64,000 bases of DNA from Bradysia coprophila (Eukaryota > Arthropoda > Insecta > Diptera > Sciaridae), in the NCBI RefSeq assembly GCF_014529535.1, contig NW_023503727.1, positions 3,782,001 through 3,846,000 of the forward strand. The letters run 5' to 3'. The notes below the pieces were generated by a model that searched no databases, was not told where the DNA came from, and was given only the letters and a program-made list of their open reading frames with translations. The position numbers and the translations under genes are program-made. Shown here piece after piece: positions 24,578 to 37,106 of the stretch. How positions within the stretch are numbered: position 1 is the first letter of the stretch; the number at the start of each line of letters is the position of its first letter.

Positions 24578-25132
24578 GTTGGGTTATGACAGATCACTTA
24601 AGTATAAGGTTTTGGGTAGTCTATTAGACTACTAGTCTAACCTTGGTACAACTCGGCAATGAATGGTGGGCTGTTCGAAAAGCTATATTCCTACGCACTC
24701 GAAAGACCTTTCTCTTAGCCAATGTTAAGTTTCCAGAATGAGAGACAGAGGTAAGTTCTACAATCCCCTTCATTATCAAAGCTCTTTGTCTACATCTACA
24801 AGTCTACTATGTCTTTTATCAACTATAATCGCTATAAACGCCACTATTGACCAAATCCATTTAGCTTTTCTGACGCCCTCCCATCCGGCAATTTACTGTT
24901 TCATTTGTTTAGTCTCTCACACGATTTTTCAAAACACTGACGGACATTCTGAGCGATTTTATTGTTATTTGTAGGTGCAACTAATTTGCGATAAATCTTT
25001 ACTGCATTACAGTAAATGTATGCATGTACACAGAAGTCAGTATGGTGTTCGAATCGCCACATAAAAATTAATCAAAATTAAACAAACTGTGTCCACTTAA
25101 AGATTGCGTCGAACCGTAGCGCGTTTCATAGA

Positions 25133-26190
25133 TTTTTAGCCCCGTACGAAGTACGAAGGGGCTTATAGGATTACGATGCCGTGTGTAATTGATGGAATTC
25201 GAAGCAGACGGTAAGGGCAAAGTGTTTGCCTATGTTCATAGATAACGAATCCGCAATAAAAATTTTGTCCGTCCGTCCGTCCGTCCGTCTGTCACGTCGA
25301 TATCTTGAGTAAATCAAATCCGATTTCAAAAAAAAATTTTTCCCTGAAAGATAGTCAAAATAGTGAGGCTAAGTTCGAAGATGGGCGATTTTGGGTCGAC
25401 CCTTCCGGAGCTGGGGCCCAATAAGTGCCTAACTGTTTTTCGACGATATCTACCCTACACTTGTAAGTGATACGTCAAATGAAAGGTATTTACAATACCG
25501 ATCGACAAAAAAAAAGTTTATGAAAATTGGATGACCGACTCGTGAGTTAGACCCCTTGGTGTGAACTAGGTACAGGGCGGCAAGCCGTTTTTGCTTGTAG
25601 GTTGGCCAAATTTGAACGTATTTAGATGGATTTTGCTTTATTAGATAGGTATTGACCGTACCAATCAGGGAAAAAAAGTTTATGAAATTCGATTCACCGG
25701 AGCGCGAGCTAGGTCTCTTGGAGTGAGCTTTTATGTGGCTACTCGGCCGTACAGTGAAGGTGGTGTTTTCTGTTAATATCTCGAGTAAACTTTGACCGAA
25801 TTTCAATTTTTTTTTTGTTTGAAAGGTACTAACGAATGTAAAGCAGCCGTACTACTTTCCACCTCCTAACAAAATGGCCGTCGGCCGCCATTTTGGATTT
25901 TTGTAAAATCAATATAAATCGGTGAAAATGATACTTACTTAATTTTAGGTCAATTCGAAATTTGTGTCACATTTGAAAGGTACGTCGTACGGGGCTTCGT
26001 AATTGCGCTATGCGCAATTTTTAAGACGTACACATTTCATAAGAATTTTACTTTACCGACGTTTACGGGCGCAGTAGGCTTACGGTAAGAGTAGGGCGAC
26101 GGACGAACTAGGGTCACGTACGCAATAGATGTACGGGGTTGTACGGGGCTCAGTCGCAGCAAACGCTCCGACTGTTCTGACGGCTCGTTT
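25133..26190 (+). mobile_element. B-family repeat, mosaic copy
   Basis: Starts TTTTTAGCCCCGTACGAAGT (hairpin AGCCCC...GGGGCT) and ends GTTCTGACGGCTCGTTT. It has a (GTCC)n run at about 25268-25292. Its middle, about 25440-25960, instead matches A-family sequence (GTAAGTGATACGTCAAAT and following), so this copy is chimeric. No ORF. Confidence 0.75.
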
Positions 26191-27252
26191 TAATTTTTGA
26201 GCAATGGTCAATCAAGTTGAAATTTCATGAAAATCTTCGTGAAAATTGTTTTATTGAGTTTGAAAACGTTAAATATAACACGAATTGACAAAAATAGATA
26301 TTTTTAGACAATTCTCTGTAGCGATGTTACACATGAGTCATTAATTTTTAATATCGTCGTTAACACACCATTTGTATCAAAATATGGGTTCGGCGACATT
26401 CAAAAATGTAAAATACTTAAAAACATGAAGAATAATTTTGCGCAAAATTAGATTTTAGGTAGCATTTAGGCTCGTACGAAGGGTGCTGGTCGTGTAACTT
26501 TGATATGTGATCTCAGTTTCGATTCAGTAGATTTCCTTTATAAACACGACAAAGTGTCGGTTAGAAATTTGTGCAGATAAAATTTCAATTGTTCTGTTAA
26601 CATTTGATGCAATTCAGTCTTTATTAACCGTTTTCTCACTGCGACGTCTGTGTTACACATCATAATGTGTATCGGATTACTGGAAATAAAATCATGTTTG
26701 ACGTAAACTAAGACAAAACCCGTTCTTCGGAATTTCCTAACTTATGGCAATTATTGTAAAGTGACAGCACGTGTTAGTATTGAGACGACTGATTTTCCTC
26801 TCATTTTTCTTCGAAATCGATTAATTTTATGAAGAGTTCATCTCTGGAACGTGTGATTTCGGTCATAGCCAGGAGTGATTTCTTAAGATATCCTCTACAG
26901 ATAAAAGTAAAATTCGGTTTTGACTTTCCCTCTAGTGACTGACTGTTGAAACTAAGTGCTGGTATAACAATTAGCGTTTCCGTTTATGATTATTTGATCA
27001 GGTTTTTTTTAATGGAATAAATTTCAGCTTTTTTCGGAGTATTTAGCACTGCCATTAATAAAACCAAGTTAAATGAGACAGTATGTCGTATATCAAACCA
27101 TATTAATGAGGTGTATTAATATGAAATGCCGACGAAAATTTACATTACTTAAGGTATGACTGTAAGTTTGCTTATCGTTTCGAATTTTTTTTTGTTTTTG
27201 GAAAATATAAAATTTCAATTTTGTGTTTATTGTCCTTCTATTAAATGCTTCT

Positions 27253-27899
27253 TTAAGAACGATATCGCCAAATCTTCAGGTGATTTTTTTAACTTTGGGA
27301 ATAAGCAAAGCGGTCTGCGTTGATAGCTCGTTGGATTCGTCTAATAAACACATATCTTTCACTTTTTCTAAAAAAAAATGGTTTTCTGTGAAAAGCGTTC
27401 AAAAGTGAAGACATGTCAGAGGGTACCGAAAACAGTTTTTCGACAATAACTCAAGAAAAAATGATTTTAAATTGTTGTAATGTTGTACGATTGTCGGCCT
27501 TGGAAAGACCTGCAGGTAAAGTATACGCACCACTTGGTGCTAGTTGATCCACGAGAGTTATGACTAGAAATATAGTGAATGTTCGGAGAGTCCCCCTTCT
27601 CTGCAGCTTCGATGTTCCACGAAACTGAGTATGGAGTGTTGTAGCTGGCCTCACCCACTATCGTTCCACATATAAATGAACCCTGTACTTTTGTGCTGCA
27701 AGCCCACAGATGACTTGGAAAAAAAGTTGGTGCCAAAATGCATATTTTTTCCTTTTTCACAGAAAACAATTTTTTTTTAGAAAAAGTGAAAGACACGTGT
27801 TTCTTAGAATTGAAAGACGAATCCAACGAGCTATCACTCATTAAAATCGGAGACCGTTTGTTCCCCAATCACCTGAAGATTTGGCGATATCACTCTTAA
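27253..27899. mobile_element. TTAA-flanked inverted-repeat element
   Basis: TTAA at each end is followed inward by GAACGATATCGCCAAATCTT and its inverted counterpart (GGCGATATCACTC before TTAA). A second copy is at 59743-60665. TTAA target sites are typical of piggyBac-type elements, but the termini lack the usual CCC start and there is no transposase. Confidence 0.75.
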
Positions 27900-27956
27900 G
27901 TAGTATGAAGCGGATTTTCAACTCGGTCTATGATTTAATTGCAATTAGGGTAAGCG

Positions 27957-28104
27957 TACCAATCCTCGGACAAGAATGAGTCGTCGGGCAAGAATAAGTC
28001 GTCGGCCACCCTCATTATTATCTCATTCATAAAAACGTTGTTGAATGAAGAAACAATAGGTGTCCGAGGACTTTTTCTTGTCCGAGGATTGGTACGCTTA
28101 CCCT
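27957..28104. mobile_element. 148-bp MITE with AATT flanks
   Basis: TIRs AGGGTAAGCGTACCAATCCT and complement; subterminal TCCTCGGACAAGAA. AATT occurs on both sides, a possible 4-bp TSD, although AATT is itself palindromic and common here. 28105-29334 holds only AT-rich sequence. Confidence 0.65.
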
Positions 28105-29334
28105 AATTGAATAAACTGGCCACTGGAAACATTTGCAACATGATTTTGAACTTTGAATTATTCACCAGACTGTCGTAAAGATAAAACGGAACAAAATGAA
28201 TTAATTTGAATTTATAGACAGCCAGGAAATGAAGTCTCTTGCTCTCGAATAATTTTATGGATGACGATAGCCTTACTCAGATATTATATGCACAAATCAT
28301 TGACGAAAAAAAGCCATTCCGATTACGACAGGTGGAATATTTCTATTTGCAGATTCACTAATTTGTCATTGGAATGAAATATAGAACTTTGCAACACAAT
28401 TCCAATTACACTCTTTTTAACAATAAATTCGGTTCAGAAAAACTGCACACAATCAACCGAGGAAACAAACAAACAATTAAAAGTTTAAACTATTTTTTTC
28501 TCACAAGCACGTAAGTTTAAATTCAATGAAGAAAAAAATAATCTTTAAACTGTTGAACCGCATTCATTATAAATATTTGCTCGAATAAACCGCAAAACTA
28601 TGTTTAGTAATAGCTTTAAGCGAACAGATTATTTCATTTAAGTCACTTCTCGCATTTAATCAAAGAAAAAAAAAGAAAAGAAAATTTGTATTTTGACTAC
28701 CTGTTAAATGTTTATACCAAAAGTGTTTTTTAACGAATGATTAACCGTGTTGTTGAATACAAAAATTAAGGTATTGTGTACACACAGATGTTAATAATAT
28801 TCAATATATTCGGTAGCGAGTAGCGAGCTTTTTTTTCTCTTTCTTCACGAAGTTAAATTTTAAATTAAATAAAAACAAAAAAAATTCGTCTTATTATTCC
28901 GCTTGGATCTTGTCTTGCCACCGTAAACCGCTAAGTGAAACTGAGAAAAATTCGCATGTTGCAATTGTTCTAGTACTGGATAAATCAACAAGGTGATTCA
29001 TTTCTGTAGTGTATGTTGCTAAAGGTGTTTTCGTTAAATTTTTTTTTAATTAATTTGTTTTTTTTTTTTTGTTGTAACAAAAGTGAAAGATAATTTTCGC
29101 TTGATAAACAAGTGCAGAGATCTTTACGTTTAACATGGTTTTGATTTTTAGAATAGGAAAAAGCACACTCATGGTGTCGTGTTCCTGTTCGAATCTATAT
29201 TTGTAAATTATGTCTGAAGATAAAGATTTTTCGATGGAAAATAAACATTTTGCTTTTATTAATAAAAATTTAAAAAGCTTTTTGTACTACAGTGTGGAAA
29301 TCAATTGGTAAATCATTTGTAATTTAGTATAGAA

Positions 29335-29568
29335 ATGGCGATCGACGAGACGAAAATGTTGTTCGTTTTTTGGTATAAATACAGATTTGTTCTTTTGTTT
29401 TTTGTCATGTTCGGTATCGTAATTTTTAATTTAAACTTACGACTTATCAATGATTGTATCTACGACAGTTGTCACACATTTAAATTAGAAGGAGAAAATG
29501 AATCTAAAAAACCATTTACCTTTTATGCTTTGAACCGAACGGAGAACAGCAGCAGAATTGTAGGTTGA
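29335..29568 (+). CDS. Possible 77-aa single-pass membrane protein
   Basis: I do not recognise this frame. It begins MAIDETKMLFVFWYKYR, has one strong hydrophobic segment at about residues 17-34, then a likely lumenal tail with two cysteines and N-x-S/T sites (NES, NRT, NSS). That is a type II topology, as in stems of Golgi enzymes, but no catalytic exon is visible downstream. AATAAA follows the stop by about 90 bp (29655-29662 region). It could be a small gene, a first exon, or chance. It is isolated in a repeat-rich stretch between the channel and TBL3. Confidence 0.3.
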   Translation: MAIDETKMLFVFWYKYRFVLLFFVMFGIVIFNLNLRLINDCIYDSCHTFKLEGENESKKPFTFYALNRTENSSRIVG

Positions 29569-30103
29569 AGGCTTCGTTTGTAGCTTTAGTTTAAAAACCC
29601 ACTAACACTTAGTGTGCTAATAATAGCACAAAGGCCGTCATCTTTCAGGTCTATAAATAAAAGATAACAAATTGTTAAGTGCCGAATGACGGTATTATAC
29701 TGTTTGAAATGGAAGAATAATATTTTCACAGTAAAGAATATGAAATAATTTACACGGTTTTTATTATCTCAATTTGTTTGTTTTAGTAAAATAAATTTCG
29801 GTGAAAATTCAAGAGTGAAATATTAAGCTTAATCACACGGCAAATATGTAAAAGGTAAACTGTTTGCAGTGTGTGATCGTGGGTATATATCCTTTTTGCT
29901 CTTTTAATCATGTTTAACAATTACCGATTGTTAAGATACCGAAAGTTTCGGAAAACTTTGACGTCAATTTAAAAAAAAATGGAACAAAGGAAATGTTTAT
30001 TTACTTGTTAAACTCAAGACTATGACTAAACTTTAACTCTATAACGTCTGGTTATTAGCCAGATATCCAGCTAGAAAGTCATGCGACAGTTGAGAATTAC
30101 ATT

Positions 30104-30331
30104 AGTGTAGTTGATAAGGACCATTTATACGAGAACGTTTACACTCGTATAAAAGCTGGGCTACCTCTCTAAAAGTTAACTTTTCTCATTGTAAAGTAGG
30201 TAAAATTATCGGTAGGTTCCTTAATGATAATTTTACCTGCTTTGCAATGAGAAAAATAAACTTTTAGAGAGGTAGCCCAGCTTTTGTACGAGTGTAAACG
30301 TTCTCGTATAAATGGTCCTTATCAACTGCAC
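30104..30331. mobile_element. Palindromic MITE, about 228 bp
   Basis: Arms carry GTGTAGTTGATAAGGACCAT / GGTCCTTATCAACTGCAC and AAGCTGGGCTACCTCTCTAA in inverted orientation, with a short centre near 30205-30220. Confidence 0.75.
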
Positions 30332-30542
30332 TACATGGTAGTTTGTCCACTGCGAAAATGATCCATTCTACGAAGAATATTTTATTTGTGATAATCAACT
30401 GATGGCAGCTGATTTAGACCAGGCGCAAATTATGTTGCAAACAGTTGCAACAGTTGAATGAGGAGGCAAACAAAGTCGGCCTCAAGATGAATTTGTCGAA
30501 AACGAAAATCATGACAAACATTGATGACGACATTAAAATTGG

Positions 30543-30744
30543 CACGGCAGAGTAAAGTTAACAAGGCAGGAGTGGACGTTTGACAAGGGACCTGAATAAT
30601 CTAGTAGCCCTATATTTTTTTAGAATAAATTTTTTCAACTTATGTCAGTGTTCATTTGAGTTCATTTTCGTACAGTGTATTAGGTCCCTTATTTGACGTT
30701 TCGAAAATGAACCGCTCCTGCCTGGTTTATTTTACTCTGCCGTG
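30543..30744. mobile_element. MITE, CACGGCAGAGTAAA termini, 7-bp TSD
   Basis: TIRs CACGGCAGAGTAAA with GGCAGGAG subterminal repeats. AAATTGG flanks both sides (30536-30542 and 30745-30751). Inserted into the LINE relic. Inside there is only AT-rich sequence. Confidence 0.85.
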
Positions 30745-31247
30745 AAATTGGTGATACTGTCATTGAACGAGTCGACAGCTATGTGTACCTAGGTCATAAA
30801 TTGAAGTTGGTCTAGACAACCAAACTGCAGAAATAAAACGTAGAATTGGTCTTGCGTGGGCAGCGCTCGGAAAACTAAGGCTAATTTTCAAAAGCAAAAT
30901 GAACAATAGTCTGAAACGTAAAGTGTTCGATACGTGTGTCCTTCCTGTGCTTACATATGGAGCGGAAACGTTAACGTTAACAAAAGCTTCCGAAAATAAA
31001 TTAAGAGTGGCACAAAGAGCCATGGAACGGAGTATGTTTGGAATTACGCTCAGAGATAGAATGACAAATCGATGGATTCGACAACAAACAAAAGTCGTTG
31101 ATGTCATGGAAAGAATAGCATCTTTAAAGTGGGGCTGGGCGGGATATATAGCAAGAAGGACGGACGAACGTTGGAGCAAAAAGATCATGAACTGGAGACC
31201 ACCTAAAACACGGTAGACCAACAGAGAGATGGAATAATGGTATAAAG

Positions 31248-31408
31248 CAACGCACTTCAAGCAAAAGTGCTATTAATGACAGCTGTCAAATAGAGTACTT
31301 TTTGTATGAAATTTTATCCCCACTCTTTTTACAGTGTAAAATTTTGTATGGAGCACTGTCAAGTTTCAGTACCCTATTTAGAGTACCACTTTTGCTTGAA
31401 GTGCGTTG
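31248..31408. mobile_element. MITE, CAACGCACTTCAAGCA termini, 7-bp TSD
   Basis: Same family as 806-933. TATAAAG is duplicated exactly at both ends (31241-31247 and 31409-31415). Removing it rejoins the LINE-derived sequence, which shows an insertion into an already broken LINE copy. Confidence 0.9.
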
Positions 31409-31631
31409 TATAAAGAGAATTACAAGCGCAAATTGGCAACAAGTGGCAACTAATCGTTCGGAATTGAAGAGAATTGGGGAGGCCTACGTCCAGCAGTGGA
31501 CAGAAACAGGCTGAAAAAGAAGAAGAAGAAGAATCAACTTTCGCATGGGGTAGGTACTGAATTAAAATACTTGCAACGTTAATAGAAGTGGTCATCCGAT
31601 ATCGTGAACAGGGACGCATATACATTTGAGT

Positions 31632-32822
31632 AAGCGGTCCCACTCAAAATTTTGTGTCCTATGGTAGGACACGTAGGAAAAATGTTTTCTCATTCACTTT
31701 TCGGCTATATTTGAGTCAACTACACTTATCTTATTGCAAAAGCAAAACAAATGAAAGCGACTACGTTCTGTAAAACAGCCCACAAATAAAGTTTTTAAAG
31801 AAAGCCTTCTCTATGCTGATTGGTGTTTGGAAAATCAAATTCTAATACTCAGGCAGTGTTACTCTTGTCAAATAGTTAGCAAAATAGTCAAAACCGAAGA
31901 TTCATTTATTTTTCACAGACCCAAAGTTCGATTAAAAACTTCAAATATTTGAGATTTGCCATGGTTTTGGAAGATATTGGTATCAGAAACGGTTACGCTA
32001 ATGCTCTCTCTAGCAGCGAAGCCAAAGACCGACAAAGTATCGCAAATTTGAAACTTTACATCCAGTAACAACTTTAAAAATCCGACACAAATGGCAGAGA
32101 CACGCTCTAATTTCTGTTCGAAGTTCACTGCAAAATCTAGTATTTTATAAGTTTATTTATGATGTTTTTGAAGAAAGAGTTGTGACACCGTGCTGTATAT
32201 TGTAGTCTACAATTTGTAGATAATTTTATACTGTACCGATCGAGTCTAACCACACCAAGGCGATTTTTTCATTATATTTCGAACAGTAAGCTAGACACAT
32301 TTCGAAAACTTGTTGATCTGAGCCCATAGCTGTATTTGAGAGGGAGCAATATTTTGTGGACCAGAAATTCTAACTCTTGTCCCAATTTACCAGATTTCGA
32401 GGAGGAGATGAGGAAGAGCTTTGCAATGAGTTGTAAAAGATATGATGTGACTTCTCCTCGCGAGGTCTATTCTTTCTACACTGAAAAAAAAGTTTCGAAA
32501 AACTCTCCTGTCTCCAGGTAATCTACATTATCTGCCGCAACTGTATTTTTTGTATGGGGCGCTACAGCTGTGACAGCTATTATATATATTTTAGATTACC
32601 TGGGGAGAAAGTTACCTGCAACAGCTGAGTTTCTCGAAACTCTTTTGTCAGTGAATAGTAAACTGTTTCATATCTACCACAGAAATGTGAATGGACAATG
32701 GAATTCACCAAAAAGTATAAATTTGCTTAACAAACTCGTCCTACGCAGAACAGTAGGACAGGTAGGACGAATTTCCAAAAAGTAGGACAAAGTAGGAAAG
32801 TAGGACACTTTGGGACCGCTGC
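31632..32822. mobile_element. 1.2-kb element with AGCGGTCCCA termini
   Basis: AGCGGTCCCA at the left and TGGGACCGCT at the right, with subterminal GTAGGAC repeats at both ends. An inner inverted pair (CCAGGTAATCTA / TAGATTACCTGG, about 32513-32601) may be a nested insertion. Only short unrecognised ORFs. No TSD found. Confidence 0.6.
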
Positions 32823-35332
32823 GCTTGGCAACATACTTCGTAAATGTTGTTTTACAAACTTCATACAAGCTATGTGCTTCTCTCTATTAATTCGGAAACA
32901 ATCTTGTAGTACTCACGAATTCACTATTCCGTTTTTCAGCAACGGTTTTTCGACAAGACAAGTGTGAAGTTTATGAATCTAAGCTAAAGCTTGTTGCACA
33001 AAAAGCACACTCGGGACGTTACTTTTACCACAAAATTGTTGCATCATGTAATGAATTACTTTCGCAGCAACCAATGTAATCTACTATTACTCAACAACGT
33101 GAAAAAGTGGTAAATTTCTCATTTCAACCGATCAAATGGTTGAAAAGGCTTCTCGTGTGATTAGTGTCGTCGCTGTTTTAAATTGTCGCTTTATTTGTGT
33201 CGTTGATGTCGATAATAGAAGAGATGTTGTTGAACAGAAGCAAAACAATCAATGCAATCAATACACGATTCGTCGTCTCGGTAAAGAAAAAAAAACTGTT
33301 GCCCCACAAACTGGAAATGTAACTTTTTATGTAGATTAAGGCGCGTCAGTTTAATCGCAAATATTAACAGCTGTTTGATCCGGTTGACGATAACAATATA
33401 AATTTTAATAGACTGTCTCAACGAATATAAATGATATAATTTTTTGTGCGGGATGATTTTCTATCGCACTCGATCTCAATCATATACGCAATATCAATCG
33501 ATTTCGGTTTTTCTCATTCGATACACTTGCGTAGTTTCGTAGATGAGTTTAGCAATTTTCTTTATTTGTTTGCGGCAAATTTATTCCATCGCAGAAAACG
33601 TGACTTAACGTATCCATAATTAATCGATTGATTTTGTTATTTTCACTCAGTTTTTTCTGCTTTTTTTTAAATGAAAATTCTTGCAACAAAAAGGTGTTTT
33701 CAGTTGATCTGATCAATTAACGATAAAAATACCGATTAGTCATCGGAATATGTAAGTGGAAGTTTCGAAATTAATCAACGAGAGTTGTATTTTAATTATG
33801 ATACCTAAGGGAAAGAAGGGCCGCGATTAACAAATAAATTTCGGTTACAGTTGACGTCAGAGAAATTTAAACACGAATTTGCTGCAGCTGTTTCTCTGCT
33901 GGTACACTCATTCTTACAAAACTACTCATCAGTGGACCAGTTGCAGTGAAAAACAGGTGAAGCAAATTCATGTCGAAATTTTGATGACGTCAACTGTAAT
34001 AACAGAAATTTCAAAATAAATTCAATTTATTATCCCCGTGAGTCTTCAGCTCGAACTACAACCAGATCACACAGCCAGGCATGACTTTAACCACATCACT
34101 GCTCTAGCATGAACACTAAATTGACACGTGTCAAATTTGGGGGCTTTGAAAGCTACCGGCTTGTTTACATTGTAACTCATACAAGGTAAAGGAGCAGTGC
34201 TGTGTTTTAACCTTTGACAGGCGACAAGCATCTTGCCAATATCAAATCCCTTGCCAAGATACATTCCCTAGATTTAATACTCATTTTCCTAATATAAGCA
34301 AGCGCTATAGCCAGAGTTCATTGCTTATTGTTGTTGTCACCGTCGCTAACAGATGAAATAGTCCGTCTACAATTCAATATTTACATTAAGTCTGTGTGTG
34401 TATACAACAGCAGAAGCTATTGTATTTATTTATGTGTAACTAAGTTTCGATAAATAATGAGCTGAGCAATAATGACTTCCATTCGATAATAAAATTGAAA
34501 CAAACAAAGATACAAAAACTGTTCCGCGTTTTAAGTAAGATGTTCGCCAAGATAAGATACTGAATGTACTCGCAAAAAAAGCTTTGATCATAAGCCGAAA
34601 TGTACCAATAATACCATTCACACGTGTTTAAAAGTATAATAATAGAGTCTGTTAGTTCTCTCTTCTTCCAAGAACTTTTAAAATGTTTTTCTGTTATACA
34701 AGACCATATTAGTGTGGGCTCTTCCATTTATTTCTGCCAGGGGAGGTGCGGGAAAACAGTAAAAGTATCAAATATGTTGAAACACTAGATTGGTGACAAC
34801 CACAAATACTATAACCTCGATATATATTTACAACAATTATTGCTTCAAGTGATATTTGTGAGAAATTTTTAGGGTGCAACTGTACCACGGGTGCCAATTT
34901 TTAAATACAGTGTCTTGCTATGATTTGTTTTATTTTTCACCAATATTTCACCCATATCTGTCGATAACTTGAAATTTCGGCTTAAAATGTACGTGCGATA
35001 CGTCAAATTAGTGTTTATGAAATGATTTGGGGTTGATGTGCGTAAGAAGTTTGTCTTTCAACATACAAACGTACGTAGGTCGTAGCAAAATTCGTCGGAA
35101 TTCGTCGTTTATTCGTTTCGACAGAGAATATTTTACCCAATCGACACCATGATTAACCATTTACAGACATTCCACGATAAATTTAAAGTAAAACAGTCGA
35201 AAAGTGTGTAATGTTAGGGAAAATAGTTGCTAAAAATAGTTGGAATTTTAACGAAAAAGTAGGGAAAAAGTGAGTTATCACATAACCTATTTCTAACGAT
35301 CCACATTGAATATAGTGTCATTTCGGTAACCA
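32823..35332. other. Intergenic, one MITE, no gene recognised
   Basis: Contains the MITE at 33844-34003 and unassigned AT-rich sequence. The 67-codon frame at 33136-33339 has no recognisable motif. A repeat resembling 22440-22665 lies near 34090-34210. Confidence 0.45.
33844..34003. mobile_element. 160-bp MITE, TTACAGTTGACGTCA termini
   Basis: TTACAGTTGACGTCA at the left and TGACGTCAACTGTAA at the right, with AAATTT inside each. TSD not resolved. Confidence 0.75.
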
Positions 35333-36284
35333 TTCAGAGTTCCCACGGCTTAGGAAGGCTCCTAAAATTAGGAATTTTAGGAAATTTTAAATGCAATTTT
35401 AGGAGTATTTTAGGAGATTTGGAAGGTAATTTTAGGAGGAATTTTTTAAAATGTGAGAAAGGTGGTATAAGTAATTTCCGGAGGAATTTTTGCTCTGTTT
35501 CTCTGTTTCTCATACACTTCGTAAAATACTAAAAATGTTTAAGAAAATTGACAAAAAGTTTTTTTTTTGTCAAAACATATTTTTCCTTATGTAGTTTAAT
35601 AATTGAAACTTTTATGATTTCCTCTTTTCTGACGCCAGTCTCGACTAGCCAGCAACTGATCCTTTATCACGTTTTTCTTGTCGACTGCGCCTTTCGAATT
35701 AACAAGATTCACCATAATTTTGTTTCCATCATTTATCAGCTCTTGTGCACTAAAAAGTTTTTTTCTATTGGATCTGGAGAGATTTCTCGATATCGGAAAG
35801 TTTTTTATTGAGATTTTCTTCCGATTCTTTATTCTTAAGAAGTAGTACCTTCTCGACTTTTTGTTGTTCGAGAAAAGTAAAGTACATTGGAGCACATCTG
35901 GAAAATACGTCGATTCATTAGGAAGTCAGTGACGTTTATATTATTCAATGTGTCCTTAAACGTTCGAAGTGACACGATAGTCGCATCTTCTAACAAACTG
36001 CGATCCTCGATAATGTATTTATTTTTGCTAAATCCACGTTCAGGACCGCTATTTGCATGACTCAAAGAAAGGAGTGTTTTCGCAAGTTGAGTCAGGTTCA
36101 TATAGAAGTTCAAATTCATTGCCGCATAATTTTGCTGTTTTTACCGTGTTTAGTTTTTCAGTATTATTAAAAAATTTCTTCGAGAGTGTGAGCTCATTTT
36201 AGGAATTTTAGGAGTTTTAGAAGATTTTAGGAGGATTTGGTCCATTTTATGAATTTTATGAATTTTAGGAGGAGTGGGAACTCT
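35333..36284 (-). pseudogene. Decayed hAT transposon with transposase C-terminal remnant
   Basis: Termini CAGAGTTCCCAC and GTGGGAACTCTG bracket the unit; TTTTAGGA-type subterminal repeats occur at both ends. On the minus strand 35596-36119 encodes, in two overlapping frames (a frameshift), a stretch with SLSHANSGPERGFSKNK and IIEDRSLL. This resembles the hAT dimerisation (hATC) region of transposases, followed by a Lys/Arg-rich tail. The rest of the transposase is missing, so it is non-autonomous. No 8-bp TSD matched. Confidence 0.75.
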
Positions 36285-36876
36285 GCATCTTCAATTTTAA
36301 CTTTAGAGACAATGGTCTTGACCATCGAAATTTTCAAATACCGCGTAAGTTTCAGATCAAAATTTATTCCAAAATTTTCTGAGGATCAAGCCATAAATTC
36401 TTAGGATCAAACTTCATCGATATTTATGAGGATTGGAGCAAGTTACTTTCACTTTCTTCATCCTCGAACTCTTAAACAACTACTTTGTCAAGTAATGGAC
36501 ATTTACGCAAACCAAGGTAGTTGACGGTCGATGTTCTGAAGCCAAAGGTTGAATAGGATGTACAAAGGTCGATAAAAAAATTGCTGTAAATGGGATTTAT
36601 TACTTCCTCCAAAAGGTTGATATAATTGATTCTAATTTCTGATATTATAAATTATATGAAAAAGTCACACGATCTCATATGGACCGCGCTAACGTGAAGA
36701 GTTTCAATTCGCTAGTCACGCGATGGTAATGAGTTTGAAATTTTCTTATAAAGAGTCGAAGGAAATAAAAGGTTATTCAATGAGAAATTGCAAATTGGTA
36801 AATTAATGCCATTTCTGGTTAACTCCAATTTTTATTAGAGTCTTATGTACGAACTGACAATATTTGGGTTTGTAAA

Positions 36877-37090
36877 GTATAGTTTCCACTTAAAAAGACC
36901 ACTCCGTTTAGCCTCCGTTTACATGACAGTTGTAAAATAGAACAAAGGAACTGTCACGTAAACGGAGTAAAAAATTGAAATAAATTCAATTTCCACTCCG
37001 TTTGCGTGACAGTTCCTTTGTTTTATTTTACAACTGTCATGTAAACGGAGGCTAAACGGAGTGTTCTTTTTAAGTGGAAACTATACTTAA
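36877..37090. mobile_element. Palindromic MITE, AGTATAGTTTCCACTT family, copy 1
   Basis: TIR AAGTATAGTTTCCACTTAAA and subterminal CTCCGTTTAGCCTCCGTTTA in inverted arms. Almost the whole length folds back. A second copy lies at 47692-47908. Confidence 0.85.
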
Positions 37091-37106
37091 TAATTATTAA
37101 AATTAT

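Larger units (their letters stand above)
30400..31530 (+). pseudogene. Broken RTE-like reverse transcriptase fragment, two nested MITEs
   Basis: Translated pieces (SYVYLGH, then RKVFDTCVLPVLTYGAE, LRVAQRAMER, WAGYIARRTDERWSKKIM, and finally GEAYVQQWTETG) follow the order of the reverse-transcriptase 3' part and C-terminus of RTE-like LINEs. The frame is broken by stops and by two insertions (30543-30744 and 31248-31408). It ends in a short GAA run at about 31517-31533, like the related tail at 21753-22213. Confidence 0.8.

Noticed and set aside
33136..33339. 67-codon plus-strand ORF
   Set aside because: No motif, splice or poly(A) support.
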